A stretch of 64,000 nt of DNA from Sphingobium aromaticiconvertens (GTDB taxonomy: Bacteria; Pseudomonadota; Alphaproteobacteria; Sphingomonadales; Sphingomonadaceae), in NCBI RefSeq assembly GCF_037154075.1, contig NZ_JBANRJ010000001.1, positions 124,001 to 188,000 on the forward strand. Direction: 5' to 3'. Below the pieces are notes generated by a model, which saw only the letters and a list, made by a program, of their open reading frames with translations, made no database searches and had not been told where the DNA came from. Numbering within the stretch: the stretch's first letter is position 1; every line of letters begins with the position of its first letter. A program made the translations under genes and the position numbers. Shown piece after piece: positions 48,471 to 56,351 of this stretch.

Positions 48471-48650
48471 ATGATGATTTCGAAAGCGATCCTGATCGCG
48501 ATCATCGCCGTCTCTGGTGCAATGGGTGCGTTGGCAACTTCCTTGGTGGTGTCTCGTCCTTCCGACGTCGATTGCGTTCCAACCATGCAAGACGGGACTG
48601 CCTTTCAGCCAAACGTCAAATCGAGACGTGGCGGCGCGGTGGAGTTCTAA
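48471..48650 (+). CDS. Small membrane-anchored protein in TrbK (entry exclusion) position
   Basis: 59 residues, 2 bases after trbJ, with AAGGAG before the ATG. A hydrophobic N-terminus (MMISKAILIAIIAVSGAMGALATSLVV) is followed by a short periplasmic part with one Cys (SDVDCVP) and the tail KSRRGGAVEF. In IncP plasmids trbK, between trbJ and trbL, encodes the entry-exclusion lipoprotein. Order and size fit, but no classical lipobox is visible, so the assignment is by position. Confidence 0.65.
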   Translation: MMISKAILIAIIAVSGAMGALATSLVVSRPSDVDCVPTMQDGTAFQPNVKSRRGGAVEF

Positions 48651-48652
48651 TC

Positions 48653-50182
48653 ATGAAAAGGGCAATGATCTTTGGTGCTGGGTTCCTCCTTCTGGCCACG
48701 GCCGGGGCGGGGGAAGCTCTTGCACAAACTGGCGCTTTGCAGGAGCCGGATACGGCAATTCAAGGCCTTCTGCTAATGATCCAAAATTCGGCAAATAGCT
48801 GGGACGGACGACTGCAAGGTTACGCAACATCTCTATTCTGGTCACTTGCTGCAATTCAATTCGTGATTACGTTCTTTCCGTTAGTCATGAAAAACGCCGA
48901 CTTTGGGGAAATTGTCGGTGAGCTTGTCCGTAGTGTTCTAGTGATCGGCTTTTTTGCTGCTCTACTCATGTATTCACGCGATTGGGCAAGTGCGATTGTC
49001 GATAGTTTCCGGGAAGCCGGAGCACAGGCGTCTGGTTTGGGCAAAGGCCTTAAACCCGGTGACATGTTTGCAACGGCGGTGAATCTCGCCGAGACAATGT
49101 CTCCGGCTACATGGAACCCCATCACGGCGGTTGGCATTGCCCTATCCGCACTTCTGGTTCTGCTTTGCTTCGCCTTCATCGCCGCGTTCATGTTCGTAAC
49201 GCTCGTTGAATCCTATATCGTCATCAATGCATCGGTCCTGTTCATGGGCTTTGGCGGTTCGCAATGGACCCGTGATTATGCGTTGGCGATCCTGCGTTAT
49301 GCGGTGTCGGTCGGCGCAAAGCTGTTTGTGCTAACTCTGATCGTCGGCCTCATCGTCCAGTCAGCAGCCCAATGGAAGGCGGCCTATACCGCCGACAATG
49401 CTTCCATGCTGACCATGGTCGGCCTCGCTTTGGTGTGCGCCTATCTGGCGAAAACCATCCCTGACCTTATTCAGGGCCTTATCGGCGGCGTTTCTCCGAG
49501 TGGTGGTGGAACGATCGGCTCCATGGCAGCAATGGCGCTTACTGGCGGCGCCGGCCTCGCTGTTGGTGCTACTGCTGCTGCTGCAACGGGTGCGGCGAGT
49601 GCTGCTGGAGGAGGCGCGGCGGGTGGTGCGCCCTCCGGTGGTCTTGCTGGCCTCCTGAACAATAGCATCATGGGTGCGGGCCGGGCCGGGCCCGCCGGTG
49701 GCGTTTCCGATGGCATATCAGCGGCGGCGCGCTCTGCGGGGCAACGAACTGGCGGCGGTGCATCCACTAGCCCGACAAATCGTGCTGGCGGCGCAAGCGC
49801 AGCGTCACAAGCCATAAAACACGCGACCAACACGGATGAGGGCAAAGGCACCGCGCAAAAGGAGCATGATAGCAACGCCGGGGCCTCTGGTTCTGGATCG
49901 GTGAACACCAAAACGGTAGATTCTGCCGCAAGCGGATCTACCGTGGGGTTGGCAACCAGCCTTTCCGCAGTTGGTCGAGGGTTGGGGGTGATGTCGGCCA
50001 TATCCGTGCCCGGCATGGAAAACGCTGCTTATGCTGGCTCGCCCGCCCCTTCCTCCCCACTGGAAGCCCCGTCATCAGACGATTTAAAGGGCGAGGCGGC
50101 TCCCCCTGATCCGGTGAACACCATTCAGCCCGCCGCCGATCAATCTCTTCCCACGAAAGCGGCCATGCCGCCAAAGGAGTAA
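48653..50182 (+). CDS. trbL: TrbL (VirB6-like) inner-membrane transfer protein
   Basis: 509 residues. After a signal-like start (MKRAMIFGAGFLLLATAGAGEALA) come several membrane helices (SLFWSLAAIQFVITFFPLVM, SVLVIGFFAALLMYS, IALSALLVLLCFAFIAAFMFVTLVESYIVINASVLFMGFGGS and others to about 300). The C-terminal third is a Gly/Ala/Ser-rich tail, as in many TrbL proteins. In full systems it lines the inner-membrane pore and is the target of entry exclusion. The ATG is preceded by GGAG in the end of the previous gene. Confidence 0.9.
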   Translation: MKRAMIFGAGFLLLATAGAGEALAQTGALQEPDTAIQGLLLMIQNSANSWDGRLQGYATSLFWSLAAIQFVITFFPLVMKNADFGEIVGELVRSVLVIGFFAALLMYSRDWASAIVDSFREAGAQASGLGKGLKPGDMFATAVNLAETMSPATWNPITAVGIALSALLVLLCFAFIAAFMFVTLVESYIVINASVLFMGFGGSQWTRDYALAILRYAVSVGAKLFVLTLIVGLIVQSAAQWKAAYTADNASMLTMVGLALVCAYLAKTIPDLIQGLIGGVSPSGGGTIGSMAAMALTGGAGLAVGATAAAATGAASAAGGGAAGGAPSGGLAGLLNNSIMGAGRAGPAGGVSDGISAAARSAGQRTGGGASTSPTNRAGGASAASQAIKHATNTDEGKGTAQKEHDSNAGASGSGSVNTKTVDSAASGSTVGLATSLSAVGRGLGVMSAISVPGMENAAYAGSPAPSSPLEAPSSDDLKGEAAPPDPVNTIQPAADQSLPTKAAMPPKE

Positions 50183-50184
50183 CC

Positions 50185-50475
50185 ATGTCCAATCTTGTTT
50201 CCTTCCTCGTTCAGATGACCTTGTTCTCCGTGCTGTGCGTGACGCTGCTGGTCATCTTCTATCACCTCGTTCATTGGCTTCGCGAACGTGGCCACGGCCC
50301 CAAGCTGGATGCCTTTGCCAACTGGCACGCGCGGGCGTCGCGGCAAGGCGCTATCCATGCGCTGCGAACCTTGCGAGGTATCCATTCGATGCCATTCTAT
50401 GGATCGCGGAAGCAGCGGGAAACTTTCGACATGATGCTGGTGCGAGTGCAGCGAGAAGATGACCCCCGGCAATGA
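50185..50475 (+). CDS. Small membrane protein after trbL, unknown function
   Basis: 96 residues; AAGGAG before the ATG, 2 bases after trbL. One strong membrane helix (LVQMTLFSVLCVTLLVIFYHLVHWL) followed by a basic cytoplasmic tail (SRQGAIHALRTLRGIHSMPFYGSRKQRE). I recognise no family. Its place at the end of the trb block suggests a role with TrbL or in exclusion. Confidence 0.65.
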   Translation: MSNLVSFLVQMTLFSVLCVTLLVIFYHLVHWLRERGHGPKLDAFANWHARASRQGAIHALRTLRGIHSMPFYGSRKQRETFDMMLVRVQREDDPRQ

Positions 50476-50483
50476 CACCTGAC

Positions 50484-50514
50484 GGCCCCGCACATGATTG
50501 CGGGGCCATTTTCG
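50484..50514 (+). terminator. Intrinsic terminator of the transfer operon
   Basis: Perfect 8-bp arms GGCCCCGC (50484-50491) and GCGGGGCC (50500-50507), followed by ATTTTCG. It closes the traC/D-trbJ-K-L unit. Confidence 0.82.
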
Positions 50515-50529
50515 TATAAGATCAGAGCC

Positions 50530-50739
50530 ATGACCGAACATAAATTCAACCGCTACGATTCCGCCGACTATCTCGACAGCGAGGCGACCATTGCCGCTTA
50601 TCTCGATGCAGCGAAGGGCGAGGGCGGCGACGATCCGGCCTATATGGCGCATGTCCATGGGGTCGTAGCCAGAGCGCGCGCCAGCACCGGGGCAACCTCA
50701 ACCGCAAGCGAGACGGAGCCGAAACCCTCTAACGGTTGA
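50530..50739 (+). CDS. Truncated addiction-module antidote-like protein
   Basis: 69 residues. The start MTEHKFNRYDSADYLDSEATIAAYLDAAKGEGGDDPAYMAHVHGVVARARAS matches the N-terminal half of the HigA-like antidote family. In the family a helix-turn-helix follows; here the frame instead reads TGATSTASETEPKPSNG and stops, so the DNA-binding half is lost or frameshifted. No partner toxin is adjacent. It may be a decaying remnant or a short interacting domain. Confidence 0.55.
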   Translation: MTEHKFNRYDSADYLDSEATIAAYLDAAKGEGGDDPAYMAHVHGVVARARASTGATSTASETEPKPSNG

Positions 50740-50766
50740 AACTAATCCCATCTTGATTGATTTTCT

Positions 50767-50791
50767 GGCCCGCGCGCTCTGCTCGCGGGCC
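50767..50791. terminator. Stem-loop after the truncated antidote gene
   Basis: Perfect 8-bp arms GGCCCGCG and CGCGGGCC around CGCTCTGCT, 27 bases past the stop. Weak T content follows on the plus strand (GCTTTGG). Confidence 0.5.
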
Positions 50792-51029
50792 GCTTTGGTC
50801 ACAGGAGCCGTTTTCCGGCCACAGAGCGTTCGACACCCCTTCCCTCTGATTGTGCGCTGTGCGGCCTTCCTGCGGCTCCTGACGGTGGTTTCGCGTTCCG
50901 CTACGGCCTTGCTTCATTTTGGTGCCTGTCACGGTTTGTCCTGGGCGTTGTCGTCAGTCTGACTCGATAGGCGACCGGTTGTCCGACAGTGGGCGGCACT
51001 ATAGCCGGTGGGAACCGGCAGCGCCTCGG

Positions 51030-51240
51030 CTCTAAGTTAAAATATATAGGGTTAAAACGCGCGCGCGCGTTACACTCTCAAAAGCTGCTAAAAAATCATT
51101 CTACTATAATGAGTTGCAGAATCGTCCTGCACCTAAAAGCACGAAATGGGGTGCACCTAAAAGCACGTGCCCACGCGCGGGTAAGTGCACCTAAAAGCAC
51201 GAAACGACTCGCAGCTTGAATGAGTTATCCACAGGCCGCC
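51030..51240. other. Replication origin candidate (oriV) of the element
   Basis: Contains AT-rich DNA near 51038-51050, an alternating CG run, three 18-nt iterons TGCACCTAAAAGCACGAA (51128-51145; 51152-51169 with a changed end; 51186-51203) and a perfect DnaA box TTATCCACA at 51225-51233. It lies between the truncated antidote and the 3' end of repA. The gene-free stretch 50740-51262 otherwise holds no convincing gene. Confidence 0.7.
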
Positions 51241-51262
51241 GTTTGCCCGTGAAATTTGCGCT

Positions 51263-52294
51263 TTAGCTACAGGCGCGACGTTTCCGCGCTTTCCGTGCAT
51301 GGGCCTTCTCATGCGCAATCACTGGCGCGTGAGGGCGTCCAGCCAACATATCCTTGGCCTCAGCCACCCGGCCTTTCGGGCCATAGGCGTAGAACGTAAC
51401 CATGTCCCGTGCCGGATCGTAGGACATCAGGTAATCAGGCAAATGGCCGGACTCGACCAGCGCTCGCACGTCTTCACGAAAGTTGCGCAGCGGTGATGCG
51501 CTGCCACTCTTATGGTGGAGCACTGCCAGTGAGATTCGCCAGTTTGGTTGTGTGCCGCAGTGCTTCCGCGCCAACTCGTAGATGCGCCTCTCCAGCGGCT
51601 TCCGCAGGCGGAAGTAGTCGCGGTTCAAGGTTAGCACGTGCATAGCTTCAACGGACCGGAACAACCAGTCTGGCAACGTCACCTCGACAGCAACCATACG
51701 GTTGCTACGGTCGTGCTCGACTACCTTGGCAGAGTCCACAAGTCCGAAGAAGCCCCGTTCGCGCCTGCCTGCCGTTTCAATGTTTGTTTCAATGCGCGTC
51801 CCGGTAAGCCGTGCCAGCATCTCACCCATTCGGATATAAGCCCGACCGCTCGTGTCGCGGTTTGTGGCGCGGAGGAAATCGTAAGCTTTGAAGCGCACCA
51901 CGCGCGAGACTTCCTGCCCCGCGTTCCTCGCCTCGATCATCTGGCTGATGCAGTAAATCCACAAATCCTTGTCGTGGATGGTTGCGCAGCCATCATGACC
52001 GGGCTTCACGGTGACGGTGCAGCCGTTGCGCTCGTAGGTTCTAACGCGGCTGTCGCCAGCTTTCAGCGCGAATAGCGGATGCTCCATGCTGGCCATATCA
52101 CCCTTGGGTGCAGCGTCCAGTATGTCGGCTACGAAGAAATCACATTGCGAGGTGCGGTTCGGCGCAAGGCGGGGCGTTCCCTTGCGCGCTATGCTCTGCC
52201 CCGCAGGCCTGCCATCAGCTATGCCTTCATACGGATCAGCCCGCGAAAGTTCCGGTGCCCGATTGGTGAAGGCCGCTAGCTCGTGGACCGCCAC
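51263..52294 (-). CDS. repA: Replication initiator protein RepA (RPA type)
   Basis: Plasmid-type initiator of up to 343 residues. DMASMEHPLFALKAGDSRVRTYERNG and DKDLWIYCISQMIEA are characteristic of the replication initiator A family, followed by two winged-helix-like halves (RATNRDTSGRAYIRMGEMLARLTGTRIET and LTLNRDYFRLRKPLERRIYELARKHC) and a Lys/Arg-rich end. The real start may be internal (Met at about 65-69), since the first part is poorly typical. Iterons and a DnaA box lie just past its 3' end. Confidence 0.85.
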   Translation of the reverse strand: MAVHELAAFTNRAPELSRADPYEGIADGRPAGQSIARKGTPRLAPNRTSQCDFFVADILDAAPKGDMASMEHPLFALKAGDSRVRTYERNGCTVTVKPGHDGCATIHDKDLWIYCISQMIEARNAGQEVSRVVRFKAYDFLRATNRDTSGRAYIRMGEMLARLTGTRIETNIETAGRRERGFFGLVDSAKVVEHDRSNRMVAVEVTLPDWLFRSVEAMHVLTLNRDYFRLRKPLERRIYELARKHCGTQPNWRISLAVLHHKSGSASPLRNFREDVRALVESGHLPDYLMSYDPARDMVTFYAYGPKGRVAEAKDMLAGRPHAPVIAHEKAHARKARKRRACS

Positions 52295-52338
52295 GACTTA
52301 ATTTCCAGAAGCCGAGCAACTAGCCAAAATACTACGGC

Positions 52339-52551
52339 TCAGGCAGCAATGCCGGGGCGTGCGGCTTGAGCGCCTGATGCCTTGCGCGCTTCAATCCATT
52401 CTTCGATCTCGGCCAAATCCCACGCGACACTGCGGCTCGTGAGGGCGATGCGGCGGGGGAACTCTCCGCGCTGCTCCATGTTATATATCGTCCGCTCGGC
52501 CAGCGGGATCATGGCGTGGAGTTTCTTGCGGTTGATGAGTGTCCTATTCAT
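52339..52551 (-). CDS. AlpA-family transcriptional regulator
   Basis: 70 residues from the ATG at 52551; MerR-like winged helix: MNRTLINRKKLHAMIPLAERTIYNMEQRGEFPRRI and SVAWDLAEIEEWIEAR. AlpA proteins activate excision or act as excisionase-like factors in P4-type elements. Its place between rep and the integrase region fits such a role. The extension to a GTG at 52662 is less likely. Confidence 0.85.
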   Translation of the reverse strand: MNRTLINRKKLHAMIPLAERTIYNMEQRGEFPRRIALTSRSVAWDLAEIEEWIEARKASGAQAARPGIAA

Positions 52552-52647
52552 CGGCAATGGCACGTTCCGGCCCCTTTCAGTCACTTGCAAAGCTGTGCCT
52601 GATGGTGCCCGCCAATTCAGGTTGTGTCGGTCGAATAATTGGCTAAA

Positions 52648-53238
52648 ATGGTTGACATGCACATTCCCTCAATCGCCATCTGGGAGGGTTGCGATCCGAC
52701 AGTATCCGCCGCGATCATGCGGTTTCAGGATCGTTGGCGGCCATCCTCCGGCGACAAACACAGTGTTCGACTAATAGAGGAACTCGTTGACCCTGCCGTT
52801 TCGGCATACACGGCGGTGCTTCCACAGCGATACTTGAACTACGTCCCCGGCATCGCGACGGGAGCAGGCTTTGGTAAAATCGTTCAGTTGGTGGGGTTGG
52901 ACGCGACAGCCCGTCAGCAGCGCAGATTGCTGATGGCATTTACCTCTACGGAGGACAGACGATCCGCAATGGACGAGCGGTTTGTCGCGACGCTCGAATC
53001 TCTGATTGGGTTAGTCGGTGCCTGCGTCCGAAAGCGGCCAACTAAAGCCAAGGTGCGCGATACGCGCTTGAATAGGAGGCGCGTGGAAGGGTTCTGCCGG
53101 TGTTGCGGTGCACTGGCGGAGTTGCCTGCATTTTCAGAAGGAAGCGATAGCCCCAAGGCGGATGATCCAGAGGACAAGCTGCGGCTTATACCAAGGGGCG
53201 CTGGTTCTGACTCACGTTTGAGATTCCCAAGAGGCTGA
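52648..53238 (+). pseudogene. 5' part of a zinc-finger/HTH gene split by IS630
   Basis: The reading frame from about 52648 (TTG at 52639 and ATG at 52657 are alternatives) codes for a protein with a CRCCG motif near residue 150; after 53188 it reads into the IS. Joining 52648-53188 to 54357-54799 restores one frame of 328 codons (stop included), with CxxC paired to YCSNHRP downstream. The function is unknown; it is divergent from alpA. The intact form probably bound DNA or RNA. Confidence 0.8.
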
Positions 53239-53276
53239 AATTATGATTCGACATTGCAGGCACAAGGAGGCTTGCG

Positions 53277-54337
53277 ATGGCGGCGGCGATTGGGGTTCGA
53301 ACTGACTACACATCAACGGATTTGCGTGGCTTTGCCCGACGATGCGGTGATGGGGACCAGGTGCGTCGTTTATTGGCGGTGGCTCTGATCCTGGACGGCG
53401 GGAACCGTAGCGATGCAGCGAAGTTTGCCGGGGTGACGCTGCAAATCGTGCGCGACTGGGTCGTGCGGTTCAATGAGGGCGGCCCTGACGGTCTGGCAAC
53501 GCGCAAGGCCCCCGGACGGACGTCGATCCTGAACGACGAACAGCGCGCCAAGCTTGCCGAAATCGTCGAGACAGGGCCTATCCCGGCGGCGCATGGTGTC
53601 GTGCGCTGGCGTCTATGCGATCTGGCGCAGTGGATCCGGGACGAGTTCCAATTGTCGGTCACGCGTCACACGCTTGGAAGAGAGCTTCGCGCGCTGGGGT
53701 ATCGCAAGATCACGGCGCGGCCCCGCCACCGTGGCCAGAAACCCGATGATATCGCCATTTTTAAAAAGAGTTCGCTGCCTGTCTGGAGCAAATCAAACGA
53801 GGCCTCCCGAAAGGCACGCCCCTAGAATTATGGTGGCAAGATGAAGCCCGCATCGGTCAGCAGACCAAGCTCACCCGGCGCTGGGCAAAGCGCGGCACCA
53901 GACCCTCAGCGCCAAAAGACCAACGGCGATCATCGGCCTGGCTCTTTGGGGCGATTTGCCCCGCAGAAGGCAAAGCAGCAGGCATCGTCATGCCCAGGTG
54001 CAACAGTGAGGCAATGAGTATGCACCTTGACGAAATTGCCTTCCATGTCGCGCCCGGTGCTCATGCCGTGTTGCTTCTCGATCAAGCCGGATGGCACGGC
54101 TCTGCAGAACTCGTCGTTCCGCCCAACATCACTCTGATGCCGCTGCCGCCCAGATGCCCTGAGTTGAACCCGGTCGAGAATGTCTGGCAATTTATGCGAG
54201 ACAACTGGCTCTCAAACCGCATCTTCAATTCTTACGACGATATCGTCGATCACTGCTGCTACGCCTGGAACAAGCTCGCAGAACAGCCTTGGCGCATCAT
54301 GTCCCTGGGACTACGTCAATGGGCACATGGGTTCTAA
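53277..54337 (+). CDS. IS630-family transposase, two frames joined by -1 shift
   Basis: The first frame (53277-53825) gives the N-terminal HTH domain (RRLLAVALILDGGNRSDAAKFAGV) up to ARPRHRGQKPDDIAIFKK. The second frame begins with EFAACLEQIKRGLPKG and holds the catalytic DDE: WWQDEARIG, LLLDQAGWHGS and CPELNPVENVW, ending WAHGF at 54337. The frames meet at TTTTTAAAAAG (53758-53768), where a -1 shift joins them exactly. This is either programmed frameshifting, known in some IS630 members, or an inactivating deletion. Confidence 0.82.
53758..53768 (+). promoter_or_regulatory. Slippery run TTTTTAAAAAG (frameshift site)
   Basis: Five T then five A and G lie exactly at the junction of the two transposase frames. 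Slipping back one base at AAG continues into the catalytic frame with GAG-TTC-GCT. The P-site match is imperfect. Confidence 0.55.
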
Positions 54338-54356
54338 TCAATGCACATTGGTATTA

Positions 54357-54799
54357 GTAGCCTATACTGCTCAAATCATCGGCCCAAATTGCCGAACGGG
54401 GAATGGAACCCCGCATATCGAAAAGCGAAACGATCACTATCGCACTTCGACCTCGAGCTTGCCAGAATTAGTCTGCAATCCGCGCAATTGAAGGCGGTTC
54501 ACGCGCAATCAGGCGATCCGCTGGTGGACAGCTATATCTATCACTACGTCCGCAAATATGGATTTCAGCCAGCGGACGAAGCGGAAATGCGCCATCATGC
54601 GCGATGGATGGCCGACAAGAAATTTTCTGATCGAAAGAAGCAAATAGTGATGCTTGTGCGATATGGCGTAAGTCAGTCAGAAATAGCAAGAAAGCTTGGG
54701 GTCGAGCGCCAAGCGGTATTCAAGGCCCTAGCGTCCATTCCAGCGGAGTTTCGTCAACTTCCTATGCTATCCGGCTTTCCGTCCTGTTTTTTGATGTGA
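54357..54799 (+). pseudogene. 3' part of the IS-split zinc-finger/HTH gene
   Basis: Continues the frame of 52648-53188 once the IS and one TTA copy are removed (junction reads R-L-S-S-L-Y-C-S-N-H-R-P). It contains the second zinc half YCSNHRP and a C-terminal helix-turn-helix VRYGVSQSEIARKLGVERQAVFKALASI. It ends 9 bases before the integrase stop on the other strand. An ATG at 54341 inside the IS end could allow the fragment to be made alone. Confidence 0.75.
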
Positions 54800-54808
54800 A
54801 CAAAAAGC

Positions 54809-56029
54809 CTAATCTTCGCTCCTACTTGCAGGCCGCATCCGCCCAAGCGTCCATTCGTCGATCATATCCGCCCAGTCTTGCAGCATCGCCGTGCGTTGCT
54901 CGCGGTATTCGGCCTTGTTGTAGACGGCCCTGACGCCCCTCTGCTCGTGCGCAAGGCACTTTTCTATCCAGTCAGTGTTGTAACCCGCTTCGTGCAGAAG
55001 CGTGCTGGCCGTGCGCCGCAAATCGTGCGGGCCGAACTTGCCGAGCGGCTTTCCTTCCTTTTGGGCGAGCCTGTATGTCTGCGTCAATAGCCGGTTAAGC
55101 GTGGCACTGCTCATGGGTTCGTCGGAATCATAACGCCCCGGCAACACATAGTCTGATCCGCCCGCAAAGGTTTTCAGAGCAATGAAGATGTCCAGCGCCT
55201 GTCTGGATAGGAACACCAAATGCGGATTACGCCGCTTCATCCGTTCTTTCGGGATCGTCCAGAGTGCCTTGGTGAAATCGACCTCATCCCATTTCGCGTT
55301 GGTCAGTTCGCCCTTGCGCACCATGGTCAGCAGCAGCAGCTTGGCCGCTGCCCGGAAGGATGGCGCGGTGCCGATCCGTTCCATATATTGATACATCAAG
55401 CCGATTTCATCGGGCGTTAGGGCGCGGTCGCGCGGCTCGAATTTGGCGATGGTTGTCGGGCGGACCAGTTCTGCCGGGTTCTCGACCTTCTGGCCGCGCT
55501 CGATGGCCCAACGATAAACCTGGAAAACAACTTCACGGCTATGCACTGCCGTCGCCGGTGCGCCCCGCTCCACGATAGTATCGGTCAGCGCGCGCAAATC
55601 CTCATGGGTGATTTCTGCCAGCTTCTGATTGCCGAATTTCGGCTTCAATTCGCGCTCGAAAACCGAACGGCGCATATCACGCGTGGAATCGGCCATCTGG
55701 TAGCCGCGCAGCCATTTTTCGGCCCATGCTCCAAATGTCTCGGCATCCTTGACGCGGGCCTTGTCCCTCGCCTTCTCCTTGGCAGGCGACTTCCCTGCCG
55801 CAACCATCTTCTTGGCTTCGCCCAACCGTTCACGGGCTTCCGCTAAAGTGATGCCGCCAACGCCGTAGCGGCCGAAGGTGACGGTCTCCTGCCTGCCGTG
55901 GATGGCGTAGTTATACCGGAACGAGATCGACCCGGCGGGCGTGACAGCCACATAGAGGCCGTCGCGATCATTCACCTTGTAAAGCTTGTCCGTTGGCCTG
56001 AGGTTCCGCAGCTTGGTATCGGTCAGCAT
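54809..56029 (-). CDS. int: Tyrosine integrase (P4/DUF4102 type)
   Basis: 406 residues: an N-terminal arm-binding domain (LTDTKLRNLRPTDKLYKVNDRDGLYVAVTP), a core-binding domain, and the catalytic domain with Arg in MVRKGELTNAKW (about 236), HDLRRTAS (about 333-339), CLAHE and Tyr in VYNKAEY (about 370). All catalytic residues are present. It points away from guaA with its promoter facing the att site, the usual arrangement. It should drive integration at, and excision from, the guaA 3' end. Confidence 0.93.
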   Translation of the reverse strand: MLTDTKLRNLRPTDKLYKVNDRDGLYVAVTPAGSISFRYNYAIHGRQETVTFGRYGVGGITLAEARERLGEAKKMVAAGKSPAKEKARDKARVKDAETFGAWAEKWLRGYQMADSTRDMRRSVFERELKPKFGNQKLAEITHEDLRALTDTIVERGAPATAVHSREVVFQVYRWAIERGQKVENPAELVRPTTIAKFEPRDRALTPDEIGLMYQYMERIGTAPSFRAAAKLLLLTMVRKGELTNAKWDEVDFTKALWTIPKERMKRRNPHLVFLSRQALDIFIALKTFAGGSDYVLPGRYDSDEPMSSATLNRLLTQTYRLAQKEGKPLGKFGPHDLRRTASTLLHEAGYNTDWIEKCLAHEQRGVRAVYNKAEYREQRTAMLQDWADMIDEWTLGRMRPASRSED

Positions 56030-56122
56030 GGCCCGCGCGTTTCTCCGTTTGAAATACCATGCTCAAAAGGATCAGGAATATCGCCATAAATGCATTTAAT
56101 GTCAGTGATTTATCTGAACATA

Positions 56123-56178
56123 ATACCATGACGCCCTTTCTGAAGGCAGCATGGTATCACGCCTTCAGCATGGCATCA
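56123..56178. repeat. Arm-type repeats between integrase and guaA
   Basis: ATACCATG (56123-56130) and CATGGTAT (56150-56157) form perfect 8-bp inverted arms, and CAGCATGGTATCA (56147-56159) recurs as CAGCATGGCATCA (56166-56178). ATACCATG also occurs at about 56055. A GGCATC/GATGCC pair follows. These are likely integrase or excisionase binding sites; the 56030-56336 gap has no gene. Confidence 0.55.
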
Positions 56179-56336
56179 TGATAAACGATGCCATTCGCCA
56201 TGCCATAAAAAAATCGTGCTTGCCGATGCAAGTCCGTTCCAGAAGATGCCAGACCAAACAAAAGGGAAAGCGCGCATTTCTGCGGGCTTGATCGGTCCTT
56301 AGTGCCTATTGGTGCCAGCCTATGCCGGACGCCCCA

Positions 56337-56351
56337 TCATTCCCACTCGAT
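56337..56351. repeat. attR-like repeat in guaA 3' end
   Basis: TCATTCCCACTCGAT, which on the minus strand encodes I-E-W-E-stop of guaA. It is identical to 36143-36157. Confidence 0.88.

Larger units (their letters stand above)
53189..54353 (+). mobile_element. IS630-family insertion sequence
   Basis: Ends TACCAA (53189) and TTGGTA (54353); inner ends agree over about 16 of 25 positions. The flanks read TTA on both sides, in line with the TA target of this family. It carries a two-frame transposase and interrupts a host gene in frame. Confidence 0.88.
36143..56351. mobile_element. Integrative mobilizable element in guaA 3' end (about 20.2 kb)
   Basis: Bounded by a 15-bp direct repeat, one copy at the guaA 3' end. 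The element carries a tyrosine integrase beside the guaA-proximal end, toxin-antitoxin genes, a type I restriction system with an Abi gene, mobC and relaxase, an oriT candidate, trbJ/trbK-like/trbL, a RepA gene with iterons, and an IS630 copy. It lacks a full conjugation machine (no VirB4/TrbE, no coupling protein, no VirB7/9/10 genes), so it should be mobilizable rather than self-transmissible. The integration site, repeat and integrase are seen directly; excision and transfer are inferred. Confidence 0.88.
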
